In this document: positions 17,211 to 25,003 of the stretch, one piece after another | Position numbering within the stretch: the stretch's first letter is position 1 | Layout of the letters: every line of letters starts with the position of its first letter | Source of the DNA: Streptomyces sp. Act143 | GTDB taxonomy: Bacteria; Actinomycetota; Actinomycetes; Streptomycetales; Streptomycetaceae | Reading direction: 5' to 3' | NCBI RefSeq assembly: GCF_003143935.1 | Contig: NZ_QFRX01000001.1 | Span: 1,622,071-1,686,070 of the forward strand | DNA length: 64,000 bases | Position numbers and translations under genes: made by a program | Notes under the pieces: generated by a model | Seen by the model: only the letters and a program-made list of their open reading frames with translations | Told to the model about the DNA's origin: nothing | The model's database searches: none

Positions 17211-17794
17211 GGCCGGTCACCCGCGGGGGCCACGCGTCCGTAGCCGCGGATGTCCGGGAACGGGGGCTCCTTGTCGGCCTGGAGGTCCACCTGGAAGGTG
17301 TTGAGGCACATGCCGAGCATGGTGAAGTTGCCGAGCGCGCCGATGGCGTCGACCAGCCCCTTGGAGCCGAAGTGGGCGAGGGCCCGGGCGAAGGTCCCGT
17401 CGCTGACGAAGTGCTCTTCCAGGACCTCCCGGCAGAACTGGTAGAAGGCCTGGTCGGCCTCGGTGCCGAGGACCGCCTCACGCCGCTCCGCGATGGCCTG
17501 CACGGCGGTCTCCGGGATGCCCGCCCCGATCGCCTGGTGGACATGTGCGTTCCAGGAGTACTGGGCGTCCCAGTTGCGGGCGGCCATCAGCAGCGTCAGC
17601 TCGCGCAGATGCCTGGGCAGGCTGCAGTCGAACCGGGCGAACGCGCCGAGCGACTCGGCCCGTTCGCACATCTCCGGGCTGTGCAGCCAGACCCGGAACG
17701 GCCCACGGACGGCACCTCGGCGACCGGCGATACGGGCGGCCAGCTCCTGCTGCCGCGGGTCCATTTCCTCTTGGCTGAGAACGGGGAGCCTCAT
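17207..17794 (-). CDS. Carboxymuconolactone decarboxylase (CMD/AhpD-like) family protein
   Basis: A 195-residue all-helical protein of the CMD family. The family block shows as LRELTLLMAARNWDAQYSWNAH, but the CxxC redox pair of AhpD is absent, which points to a decarboxylase or structural role instead of peroxide reduction. The start at 17794 (MRLPVLS) was chosen because the upstream frame runs through the promoter region. It is the first gene of the operon that continues into the ABC importer and LysR gene. It could act on a lactone formed in the pathway. Confidence 0.82.
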   Translation of the reverse strand: MRLPVLSQEEMDPRQQELAARIAGRRGAVRGPFRVWLHSPEMCERAESLGAFARFDCSLPRHLRELTLLMAARNWDAQYSWNAHVHQAIGAGIPETAVQAIAERREAVLGTEADQAFYQFCREVLEEHFVSDGTFARALAHFGSKGLVDAIGALGNFTMLGMCLNTFQVDLQADKEPPFPDIRGYGRVAPAGDRP

Positions 17795-17997
17795 GTGGCC
17801 GATACCTGCCTTTTCTTTCCGGCGCGTTTCCGGCACGGATCCGAAAGCCGTGCGATGCGAGCCGACCGTACAGCCGTGTCCGAGAAGCTCACCCCTCCCG
17901 AAATGCAAGGTAAAGGTGCACGCCAGAGGGCACCGGCCGCGGCGCGCGCGACCTAACGTCGGTCGGCACAGCACCGTGAAGTGGAGAGGAACTCCGG

Positions 17998-18408
17998 ATG
18001 ACCACGATCATCAAGGCCGCGTCGGTCCCCCTGCTCGACCGGGGCGGGGCCGTGGTGACCACGCCACTGATCACCACGCCGTCGGCGGGCGGGGAGAACC
18101 TGATCACCAGCGGCATGAGCGTGTATCCGGTCGGTTCCGGGGCCCCGCTGCACTCGCACAACTGCGACGAGCACGTCACGGTGCTGGAGGGCGAGGCGGA
18201 GGTGTGGGTCGACGGCGAGGTGACGCAGCTGGCGCGCTTCGACACCACGTACATCCCCTCCCCCGTCCCTCACCTGTTCCGCAACATCGGGGACACCCCG
18301 CTGCGCATCCTGTGGGTGTACTCCTCGGGACACGTCACCCGGACGTTCACGGAGACGGGCAGGACGGTGGAACACCTGTCGGCCGAGGACCAGATGGGCG
18401 ACGACTGA
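17998..18408 (+). CDS. Cupin-domain protein
   Basis: A 136-residue single-cupin protein. Metal-binding motif 1 appears as [24 protein letters not shown] and motif 2 as [13 protein letters not shown]. Possible roles are a small dioxygenase, an isomerase or an acyclic-acid-binding protein. It is divergent from the CMD/ABC operon across a 203-base gap and starts after GAGAGGAA. Whether it belongs to the catabolic cluster is unclear, although co-location with aromatic genes is suggestive. Confidence 0.8.
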   Translation: MTTIIKAASVPLLDRGGAVVTTPLITTPSAGGENLITSGMSVYPVGSGAPLHSHNCDEHVTVLEGEAEVWVDGEVTQLARFDTTYIPSPVPHLFRNIGDTPLRILWVYSSGHVTRTFTETGRTVEHLSAEDQMGDD

Positions 18409-18429
18409 CGTCAACTAAGCTGCGGTGAC

Positions 18430-19182
18430 ATGCGATTGACCGTTCTCGGCGGCTGCGGCGCCTGGCCCACCGCGGATCAGGCGTGCAGCGGCTACCTCGT
18501 CGAGTACGAGGGTTTCCGCCTGCTGATCGATCCCGGTCACGCGACGATGCCCAGGCTGCTCCGGCACATCCAGGCCGACGCGGTCGACGCCGTCCTGGTC
18601 AGCCACGGGCACCCCGATCACTGCGCCGACCTCAACCCCCTGCTGCGGGCACGGGGGTTGAGTGACGTTCCGCCGCCCGCGCTGCCGGTGTACGCGCCGC
18701 ACGGGGCACTGGACGCCGTACTCGCCCTCGACCGGCCGGGCATGCTGGCGGCGGCGTACGACCTCCATGAGTTCCGGCCCGGCGACGACCTGCGCATCGG
18801 CCCCTTCACCGCCGGGACCTGTCTCCTGCCGCACTTCGTGCCCAATGCCGGCATCCGCCTCGCCACCCCGGACGCCGTCCTCGCGTACACCGGCGACACC
18901 GGCCCCAGCCCCGGCATCCCGCGCCTGGCGGCGGGCGCGGACCTGTTCCTGTCGGAGGCGACGTACGTGGAGAAGGTGCCGGACGCCGACGCGCCGTACC
19001 TGCTCACCGCACGGCTCGCGGGCGAGTACGCCCAACAGGCAGGTGCCGGACGTCTGTTGCTCACGCATCTCTGGCCCGGAACGGACCCCGCGGCCGCGCT
19101 CCGGACCGCCGCCGGGGCCTTCTCCGGACCTGTCGACGTCGCCGCTCCCGACCTCACGCGGGAAGCCGGCCACCGCCCCTGA
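18430..19182 (+). CDS. MBL-fold metallo-hydrolase
   Basis: A 250-residue metallo-beta-lactamase-fold protein of the RNase Z/ElaC-like group. The dinuclear zinc motif HGHPDH occupies residues 59-64 (His59, His61, Asp63, His64). Further ligands are likely in LPHFVP, the aspartate of TGDTGPSP, and the late THLWPG histidine. Actinobacterial members of this type are often annotated as cyclic-nucleotide phosphodiesterases. It begins 21 bases after the cupin gene, and its stop lies inside a strong terminator hairpin. Confidence 0.83.
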   Translation: MRLTVLGGCGAWPTADQACSGYLVEYEGFRLLIDPGHATMPRLLRHIQADAVDAVLVSHGHPDHCADLNPLLRARGLSDVPPPALPVYAPHGALDAVLALDRPGMLAAAYDLHEFRPGDDLRIGPFTAGTCLLPHFVPNAGIRLATPDAVLAYTGDTGPSPGIPRLAAGADLFLSEATYVEKVPDADAPYLLTARLAGEYAQQAGAGRLLLTHLWPGTDPAAALRTAAGAFSGPVDVAAPDLTREAGHRP

Positions 19183-19202
19183 CGCGCGCGGTGGCCGGCT
19201 TC
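19162..19202. terminator. Hairpin terminator after the MBL hydrolase gene
   Basis: A 15-bp perfect inverted repeat (19162-19176 with 19188-19202) and an 11-base loop contain the MBL hydrolase stop codon. It can stop transcription from both the MBL gene and the convergent MFS gene. Confidence 0.8.
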
Positions 19203-19228
19203 GGCCTTTCCCCCTGTGACGGCTCAGG

Positions 19229-20560
19229 TCAGTGCGAGCCGACCAGTTCCTGCCCGCTCGTGGCCGGCGCGCCCTGCTTGGCGCTGCGCAGGGCCGCGAC
19301 GCCGATGAAGACCATCGACCAGACACCGGTGATCGCGAAGGCGGTGAAGCCCCAGTCGCCGTTGCCCGCGGCGAGCAGCTGGCCGCCCAGCCACGGGCCG
19401 AAGACGGCACCGAAACGGCCCATTCCGGAGGTCCAGCCGACGGCGGTGGCACGGTTGTCCGGGGTGGAGCGGATGGACACCGTCGCGTAGATCATCGTCT
19501 GGGCGCTGTTGAGGAAGACGCCGGTGAGGAAGACGATGACCATGGTCAGGGTCTGGTTCATGTGGACGCCGAGCAGGAAGACCCCGACCGCCGTCAGCGC
19601 GAACCACAGGGCCGAGATGCGCGGGGCGCCGAACGCGTCGGCGGCCCGGCCGGCGACGAGCATGCCCACGATGCCGCCGATGTTGAAGACGACCACGAAG
19701 GTCAGGGCGTCGGCCAGCGCGTAGCCCTCGGCGCGCATCAGGGTGGGCAGCCAGGTGGCGACGCCGTAGACCAGGAGCAGACCGCCGAAGGAGGCGAACC
19801 AGTACAGCAGGGTCTGCAGCCACTCGCCGCCGCGGAACAGGTTGACCAGGGCGTCCCAGCGGTCGGCGGCCGTCTTCCGGCCGCCCGCGGCGGGCAGTTC
19901 GACGTCGTACCGGGTGGCCAGCGCCCGCGCCTCCTCCGTGCGGCCCTTGGCGACCAGGAAGCTCAGCGACTCGGGCAGGAACTTGGCGAGCACCGGCGCG
20001 AACAGCAGCGGCAGCACGCAGACCCAGAACGCCGCACGCCAGCCGACCGGGTCGATGAGCCACTTGGCGACGTAGGCGGAGAGGATGCCGCCGGCGTGGT
20101 GGGCGGTCATCAGCACACCGATGGTGATGGCGGCACGGCCGCGCGGGGCGTAGTCGGAGACCATGCTGATCGCGGTGGGCAGCAGACCGCCGAGGCCGAC
20201 GCCCGCGAGGGTCCGGCCGAGGCCGAAGACCTCGACGCTGCCCGACACGGCGCACAGGCCGGAGGCGAGCGAGAAGAGGGTCACGCAGGCGACCATCAGC
20301 TTCTTGCGGCCGATCCGGTCGGCGACGGTGCCCGCGGTCAGCGCGCCGACCAGCATGCCGAAGGTGGCGTACGAGCCGAGGTCGCCGGCCTGGTCGGCGG
20401 TGAGGCCGAAGGTCTTCGTGGCGAGCAGGTGCGGCAGCACCGAGCCGTAGATGAACATGTCGAGGCCGTCGAAGAGGACGGCCAGCCAGCACAGTCCGAC
20501 GACCAGCTTGGCCAGTCCGATGCCGCGGGCGGATGCGGCCGGGGAGGGGGAGGAAGACAT
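19229..20560 (-). CDS. AAHS-type MFS transporter (aromatic acid:H+ symporter)
   Basis: A 443-residue, 12-helix MFS protein. Family marks are DGLDMFIYGSVLP in helix 1, the loop motif ADRIGRKKLM, and GLGGLLPTA in helix 4, all typical of aromatic acid/H+ symporters such as PcaK, BenK and GalT. It follows the gallate-like enzyme operon with its own candidate promoter (TTGACG at 20615-20620, 17-base spacer, TAGCGT at 20592-20597). The same GntR-type operator found at the enzyme promoter lies just upstream. Uptake of gallate or a related acid is inferred from context. Confidence 0.87.
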   Translation of the reverse strand: MSSSPSPAASARGIGLAKLVVGLCWLAVLFDGLDMFIYGSVLPHLLATKTFGLTADQAGDLGSYATFGMLVGALTAGTVADRIGRKKLMVACVTLFSLASGLCAVSGSVEVFGLGRTLAGVGLGGLLPTAISMVSDYAPRGRAAITIGVLMTAHHAGGILSAYVAKWLIDPVGWRAAFWVCVLPLLFAPVLAKFLPESLSFLVAKGRTEEARALATRYDVELPAAGGRKTAADRWDALVNLFRGGEWLQTLLYWFASFGGLLLVYGVATWLPTLMRAEGYALADALTFVVVFNIGGIVGMLVAGRAADAFGAPRISALWFALTAVGVFLLGVHMNQTLTMVIVFLTGVFLNSAQTMIYATVSIRSTPDNRATAVGWTSGMGRFGAVFGPWLGGQLLAAGNGDWGFTAFAITGVWSMVFIGVAALRSAKQGAPATSGQELVGSH

Positions 20561-20591
20561 CGTTGGTTACCTCTCGTACTTGGTGCGCTAG

Positions 20592-20662
20592 ACGCTAAGG
20601 AGCCGCCCGCCAAACGTCAACGTTTTTGTCAACAATCTCATCGACAGTTTTGGCGGGCGGCT
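20592..20662 (-). promoter_or_regulatory. MFS promoter with GntR operator inside a hairpin loop
   Basis: A 14-bp perfect inverted repeat (20601-20614 with 20649-20662) encloses a 34-base loop. The loop carries the operator-like TTGTCAACAAT (20626-20636) and a TTGACG -35 box. The hairpin may end the upstream operon transcript, while the loop hosts the regulated transporter promoter. Confidence 0.6.
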
Positions 20663-20696
20663 CGCACAGCGCCCGGTGGGCGCACAGAAGCCCTGG

Positions 20697-21647
20697 TCAG
20701 GCGACCGGCGGTGTCCCGTGCGTGTGGAACGACTCGATGGTCTTCAGGCCCCAGGCCTGCCCCTTCTTCCGCTCCTCCTCGGTCCAGGTGATCAGCGGCC
20801 AGTCGGGCGCCAGCACCAGCCGGGTGAGCGGGTTGCACAGCTCGATGCGGTTGCCGCCCGGCTCGTAGACGTAGAGGAAGAACGTCTGCTGGATGGCGTG
20901 CTTGTGCGGGCCCGTCTCGATGAACACCCCGCTGTCGATGGCGAGATCGGCGGCGCGCAGGATGTCCTCGCGGGTGTCGGTCGCGAAGGCGAGGTGGTGC
21001 AGCCGTCCGGCGCTGCCGGTCCAGTCGGAGGTGTAGACGACGTCGTACGACTTGTTCGTGTACGTCAGCCAGCGCGCCGCGATCTTCCCGCTGTCGAGCC
21101 GGATCTGCTCCGTCGGCCGGGCACCGAGGACGTTCTGCTGGAACTCGGCGTTGGCGAGGACGTCGGCGGCGAGGAAGTTGATGTGGTCCAGGCGCCGGAC
21201 GCCCACGCCCCGGTTGGGTTTGGCCTGGGGCTGGTTCTTCAGCGCGGGCCTGAGTTCCGCGGGCGCCCGGTAGTGCTCGCTCTCCCAGTACAGGGCGTGC
21301 TCGTGGCCGTCCGGGTCGGTGGTGACGTAGAGCTTGCCGAGGCCGGGTTCGTCCTCGACCCAGGTACCGGTGCCGCCCGCCGCCTCGTTCGCCTCGATGC
21401 GGCGGTGGAGGGCCTCCTCGCTGGAGGTGCGCAGGGCGAGCCGGCCGAGGCCGGGCTGCTCGCGGGCGGTGAGGACCAGGCTGTGGTGCTCGTAGTCGTC
21501 GAAGGTCCGCAGGTACACGGTGTCGCCCTGCCGGCCGTTGACCGTCAGGCCAAGGTAGTCGGTGAAGAAGGCGACGCTGGCGTCCAGGTCGGGGGTGAAC
21601 AGCTGGGCGTGGCCGATGTGCGCGATGTCGCCGAGGGGCGGAGTCAT
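20697..21647 (-). CDS. Type I (VOC) extradiol dioxygenase of a gallate-like pathway
   Basis: A 316-residue two-module catechol 2,3-dioxygenase-type enzyme. Predicted Fe ligands are His155 (LDHINFL), His217/218 (RLHHLAF) and Glu269 (NRIELC), again matching XylE spacing. It starts in the stop of the galD-like gene (ATGA) and is last of four coupled genes with GalB-, GalC- and GalD-like products. Known gallate dioxygenases are type II LigAB-related proteins, so if this enzyme makes 4-oxalomesaconate it is a non-homologous replacement. Cleavage of protocatechuate or a methylgallate are alternatives. Confidence 0.82.
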   Translation of the reverse strand: MTPPLGDIAHIGHAQLFTPDLDASVAFFTDYLGLTVNGRQGDTVYLRTFDDYEHHSLVLTAREQPGLGRLALRTSSEEALHRRIEANEAAGGTGTWVEDEPGLGKLYVTTDPDGHEHALYWESEHYRAPAELRPALKNQPQAKPNRGVGVRRLDHINFLAADVLANAEFQQNVLGARPTEQIRLDSGKIAARWLTYTNKSYDVVYTSDWTGSAGRLHHLAFATDTREDILRAADLAIDSGVFIETGPHKHAIQQTFFLYVYEPGGNRIELCNPLTRLVLAPDWPLITWTEEERKKGQAWGLKTIESFHTHGTPPVA

Positions 21648-22738
21648 CGGTGACCTCCTTGGGGTAGTGCGGCGGCCCGGGGGAAGACGGTGCCGTCGAA
21701 GATCTTGCGGGCCGTGCGCACCACGGCGGTGCGGCGGGCGGAGGGCAGGCCGTCGGGGCCGGTGCCGAGGCTGCTGTCGATATCCAGGAATCCGGTGGGA
21801 TGTTCTATGCGCGTCCGGTCACTGCCGGGCGTGAGCTCCGCGAGCCCCGCACCCACCCCGCCCTCGATCCGCAGCCCGGCGGCCACCCCTGCCGCGCCGA
21901 GCACACCGATGGAGGTGTGGCAGCGGACGGGGATGAACGTGCGGGTGCAGATCGCACCGCCCTCGCGGGGCGCGGCGAGCAGGGTGAGCTTGGGGACCGT
22001 CGTGTCCGACACGTCGCCGAGGCCCATCAGACGGCCGGCTTCCAGGCGGATCTCGCGCAGCCGGTCGGCGAGCGCCAGATCCTCCTCCAGGTCCTTGGGC
22101 GTCTCGTACCCGGTGACCTTCAGGTCCGCGGCGGCGACCAGCACGACCGGCATGCCGTTGTCCACGCAGGTGACCGGGACACCGCCGATGGTGTCGCGGA
22201 CCTTGCCGGTGGGCAGCAACGTCCCCGCACCGGCCGGGAATTCGATGACCACCGGAGCCGCCGTGCCGGGTACCCCGGCGATCCTGGCGTCGCCGGTGTA
22301 GTCGACCCGGCCGCCGGGGGTGCGGAAGGTCGCGGTGGCCAGGTCACCGGAGTTGACCATGTGGATGCGGACGGAGGTGGACTCCTCCCCCGCCGGGACC
22401 AGGCCGCGCTCGACGGCGAACGGGCCGACGCCGGCGAGGATGTTCCCGCAGTTCTGACGGTCGCTCACCTCCGGCCGGTCGACGACGACTTGGAGGAAGA
22501 GGTAGTCGACGTCGGCCTCGGGGCGGGACGAGGGCGAGACCACGGCCACCTTGCTGGTGAGCGGATGGGCCCCGCCGAGGCCGTCGATCTGCCGTTCGTC
22601 GGGGCTGCCCATGATGCGCAGCAGCAGCTCGGCGCGGGCGGCCGGGTCGGCGGGCAGGTCGTCGGCCAGGAAGTAGGCGCCCTTGGAGGTGCCGCCGCGC
22701 ATCAGCAGGCAGGGCACCTCCTCGGGCACGGAGGTCAC
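21644..22738 (-). CDS. galD: 4-oxalomesaconate tautomerase-like (PrpF family)
   Basis: A 364-residue PrpF/diaminopimelate-epimerase-fold protein resembling GalD. N-terminal LMRGGTSKGAYFL and the conserved RQNCGNILAGVGPFA block (catalytic Cys near residue 97) are both present. GalD interconverts keto and enol forms of 4-oxalomesaconate. ATGA overlaps join it to the GalC-like gene upstream and the dioxygenase downstream. Assignment rests on family and the presence of the adjacent GalB and GalC homologues; methylaconitate isomerase is a less likely alternative. Confidence 0.82.
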   Translation of the reverse strand: MTSVPEEVPCLLMRGGTSKGAYFLADDLPADPAARAELLLRIMGSPDERQIDGLGGAHPLTSKVAVVSPSSRPEADVDYLFLQVVVDRPEVSDRQNCGNILAGVGPFAVERGLVPAGEESTSVRIHMVNSGDLATATFRTPGGRVDYTGDARIAGVPGTAAPVVIEFPAGAGTLLPTGKVRDTIGGVPVTCVDNGMPVVLVAAADLKVTGYETPKDLEEDLALADRLREIRLEAGRLMGLGDVSDTTVPKLTLLAAPREGGAICTRTFIPVRCHTSIGVLGAAGVAAGLRIEGGVGAGLAELTPGSDRTRIEHPTGFLDIDSSLGTGPDGLPSARRTAVVRTARKIFDGTVFPRAAALPQGGHR

Positions 22739-23439
22739 GGCCGCTCTCCTTCGTACTCCGCGTACGTCCGGTACTCGACGCCGAGGCTCTTCAGCTTGTC
22801 CCGCAACCCGTAGCGGTCCAGGCCGAGTTGGCCGTCGAGGAAGGCGGCGCGGGTGGCGGCCTCCTTGGCCTCGCGGGCCTCGGACCTCTCGACGGTCTCC
22901 CGGACCCGCTCGCGCGGGACGACCACCACCCCGTCGTCGTCGGCGAGGATCGCGTCACCGGGGCGGATCACCTGGCCGTCGATGGCGATGGGGACGTTGA
23001 CCGAACCGCCGGTGGCCTTGACGGTGCCCTGCGAGGAGATTGCGCGGGACCAGGCGGCGAAGCCCATGTCACGCAGTTCCTGGGTGTCACGGATGCCGGT
23101 GCCGAGGACGACTCCGCGCACCCCGCGCTGTTTGAGGGCGGTGGCGAACAGCTCGCCGAACAGGCCGTCGGTGCACGGGGAGGTGGTGGTGACGACCAGG
23201 ATGTCGCCCGCGCCGCACTGCTCGACGGCGGCGTGGATCATGAGGTTGTCGCCGGGCCAGCTGAGCACGGTGACGGCGGTCCCGGCGACCCGCACGCCCT
23301 GCTGGACGGGGCGGATCTCCGGGCCCAGCAGGCCCGTTCGCCCCATGGCCTCGCTCACGGTCGCCACGCCGTAACCGGCCAGCGCGTCGACGTCCTTCAG
23401 GTCCGCCTTGGGCGGGTCGGTGACGATCACGCCGCTCAT
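22735..23439 (-). CDS. galC: 4-carboxy-4-hydroxy-2-oxoadipate aldolase/oxaloacetate decarboxylase-like
   Basis: A 234-residue RraA-like class II aldolase (LigK/GalC/HMG aldolase). Seen: GYGVATVSEAMGRTGLLGPEI, the GDNLMIH phosphate-binding-type loop, and VVLGTGIRD carrying the catalytic Arg-Asp pair, then LADDDGVVVVPRE. It cleaves 4-carboxy-4-hydroxy-2-oxoadipate to pyruvate and oxaloacetate, the last step of gallate and protocatechuate 4,5-cleavage. The ATG at 23439 overlaps the galB-like stop (ATGA), and the longer frame is shadow. Confidence 0.85.
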   Translation of the reverse strand: MSGVIVTDPPKADLKDVDALAGYGVATVSEAMGRTGLLGPEIRPVQQGVRVAGTAVTVLSWPGDNLMIHAAVEQCGAGDILVVTTTSPCTDGLFGELFATALKQRGVRGVVLGTGIRDTQELRDMGFAAWSRAISSQGTVKATGGSVNVPIAIDGQVIRPGDAILADDDGVVVVPRERVRETVERSEAREAKEAATRAAFLDGQLGLDRYGLRDKLKSLGVEYRTYAEYEGERP

Positions 23440-24185
23440 GCCAGCTCCTTCGCGATCTGCGGGTAGGGGCGCATGTACGCCTCGGCCATGGTCCGGTGCG
23501 CGAGGCCCAGGTTCGGGCCGGCGTTCCGCTTGAGCTGGACGCCGCGGCGGACGGCGAGGTCGGTGTAGTAGTCCCACAGGTGCTGCTGGGCGCCGAGGCA
23601 CTCCATGGCCTTGCGCTTGGTGTCCCACACCTCGGTGATGTCGAGGAGGACCTCGGGCTTGAAGCCGCTCATCTCGGGCTGGTGCGGCTCGAAGAAGAAG
23701 ACGGGCGGGGCGCCGATGATCTCGCCGGGGGCGGGGTAGCCGATGGCCTGGGCGAGGACGCGGGCCTCCAGGGCCATGCGGTTGGCGGCCGGGTGGTCGC
23801 CGTTGTACGGGTCCTCGGTGGGGTGGGTGAGCACGACGTCGGGCTGGGTGTCGCGGTACACCTCCACGAGCCGGTCGGTCAGCTCGGGCGTGACCAGCAG
23901 CGGGTAGTCGCCGGCGTCGAAGAAGCGGACCTCGGCGCCCAGGGTGGCGGCCGCGCGCTCGGCCTCGTCCCGGCGTATCGCCTTGATCTCCTCCAGCTTC
24001 TTCCCCTCGCGCCACGCCTTGGCGGACTCGCCGCGCTCACCGAAGGTCAGACAGGCGATGGTGACCTTCTCGCCGCGCGAGGCGGCCAGGGCGATGGCCC
24101 CGCCCGCACGCCACACGAAGTCGCCGGCGTGTGCGGTGATGACGAGTGTGGAACGTGGGCTGGCGGGCGCGTTGGCCTGGGTCAT
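23436..24185 (-). CDS. galB: 4-oxalomesaconate hydratase-like (PIG-L/LmbE fold)
   Basis: A 249-residue PIG-L-fold zinc protein of the GalB type. The ligand motif is HAGDFVW (His19, Asp22) instead of the HPDDE of sugar deacetylases, and the second motif is YNGDHPAAN (Asp130, His131). Pseudomonas putida GalB shows that this fold can hydrate 4-oxalomesaconate. The neighbouring GalC and GalD homologues support the same role here. It lies 51 bases after the GntR gene and begins the coupled enzyme set. Confidence 0.83.
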   Translation of the reverse strand: MTQANAPASPRSTLVITAHAGDFVWRAGGAIALAASRGEKVTIACLTFGERGESAKAWREGKKLEEIKAIRRDEAERAAATLGAEVRFFDAGDYPLLVTPELTDRLVEVYRDTQPDVVLTHPTEDPYNGDHPAANRMALEARVLAQAIGYPAPGEIIGAPPVFFFEPHQPEMSGFKPEVLLDITEVWDTKRKAMECLGAQQHLWDYYTDLAVRRGVQLKRNAGPNLGLAHRTMAEAYMRPYPQIAKELA

Positions 24186-24236
24186 TGCTGCAATCTCCCT
24201 TGATGACAGGTGTGCGCCCGCCCCGCACCGTCGCGA

Positions 24237-24887
24237 TCAGTCGCGCAGCGCCTCGATCACGCTGGTGAGGTGGGCGCGGACGGCCGCTTCGGCCGCCTGC
24301 GGGTCCCTGGCCCTGATCGCGTCGATCATCGCCAGGTGCTCGTTCAGGGAGTGCTGCGGACGCCCCGGGCGCAGCGCCAACTGGAACCGGTGGCGCACCA
24401 GTTGGGCGTTGAGCCGCTCCAGCAGGTCCACGGCCGTCTGCTGGCCGGAGTACTCCCGGACCTTGGCGTGGAGCTCCTGGTTGAGCTCGGAGTAGGTCAC
24501 CGGCTCGCCGTCGGCCACGGCCTTGGTCATCGCCGTGCCCAGCTCCGTCAGCTCGGCGAGCTGCTCGTCGCTGGCGGCGACGGCGGCCTTGGCCGCGCAC
24601 AGTCCTTCGAGGACCATCCGGCACTCGGTGATGGCGACCGCCTCCTCGACGGTCACCACCCGCACCCGGGAACCCCGGTTGCGGATCCGCTCGACGAGGC
24701 CCTGGGCCTCCAGATCGATGAGTGCCGCACGGATGCTGGCCCGTGTCACACCGAACTGCTCGGCGAGCTCGTTCTCCACCAGCCGCTGCGCCGGTGCCAT
24801 CTCGCCGTGCAGGATCGCCTGCCGCAGCTGCGCGAGCGCATGCTGCTTGGCCTGCTCCCCGGTGCTCGGACGGGCTTCTTTCGGCAT
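24237..24887 (-). CDS. GntR-family (FadR subgroup) regulator of the gallate-like module
   Basis: A 216-residue GntR regulator. The winged helix (about residues 12-75, with LAEQFGVTRASIRAALIDLEAQGLV) is followed by an all-helical FCD domain whose likely metal His residues include those in LNQELHAKV and LNEHLAMID. The ATG at 24887 follows GGGAGGG; an earlier in-frame start would lie in the promoter. It is first in the operon. A palindrome over its own -35 box, repeated at the MFS promoter, suggests autoregulation and effector release by the pathway substrate. Confidence 0.86.
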   Translation of the reverse strand: MPKEARPSTGEQAKQHALAQLRQAILHGEMAPAQRLVENELAEQFGVTRASIRAALIDLEAQGLVERIRNRGSRVRVVTVEEAVAITECRMVLEGLCAAKAAVAASDEQLAELTELGTAMTKAVADGEPVTYSELNQELHAKVREYSGQQTAVDLLERLNAQLVRHRFQLALRPGRPQHSLNEHLAMIDAIRARDPQAAEAAVRAHLTSVIEALRD

Positions 24888-24915
24888 CGTGCCCTCCCTG
24901 AGTGAGTGCCTGTCG

Positions 24916-24949
24916 AACCTAAATCTAGCCAAACAAGATTGTCAACAAT
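24916..24949 (-). promoter_or_regulatory. Promoter and operator of the gallate-like operon
   Basis: The -35 box TTGACA (24940-24945), an 18-base spacer and the -10 box TAGGTT (24916-24921) lie upstream of the GntR gene. The palindrome ATTGT-CA-ACAAT (24938-24949) covers the -35 box, as expected for repression. Eleven of its bases recur at 20626-20636 upstream of the MFS gene. Confidence 0.7.
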
Positions 24950-25003
24950 TTTGTCTGCCGTATTGCTTGCATCGCTCGGACCCCTACCCGGCCCGTCCCG
25001 CGT

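Noticed and set aside
23436-24185. PIG-L protein considered as an N-acetylglucosamine deacetylase of mycothiol biosynthesis
   Set aside because: The metal motif is HAGDF and not HPDDE, and its operon partners are GalC- and GalD-like enzymes, which favours oxalomesaconate hydratase.
24961-24970. ATTGCTTGC upstream of the GntR gene as a fourth LysR motif
   Set aside because: It shares nine bases with the 6482 site but lacks the TTGCGCWC block and lies outside the cluster.
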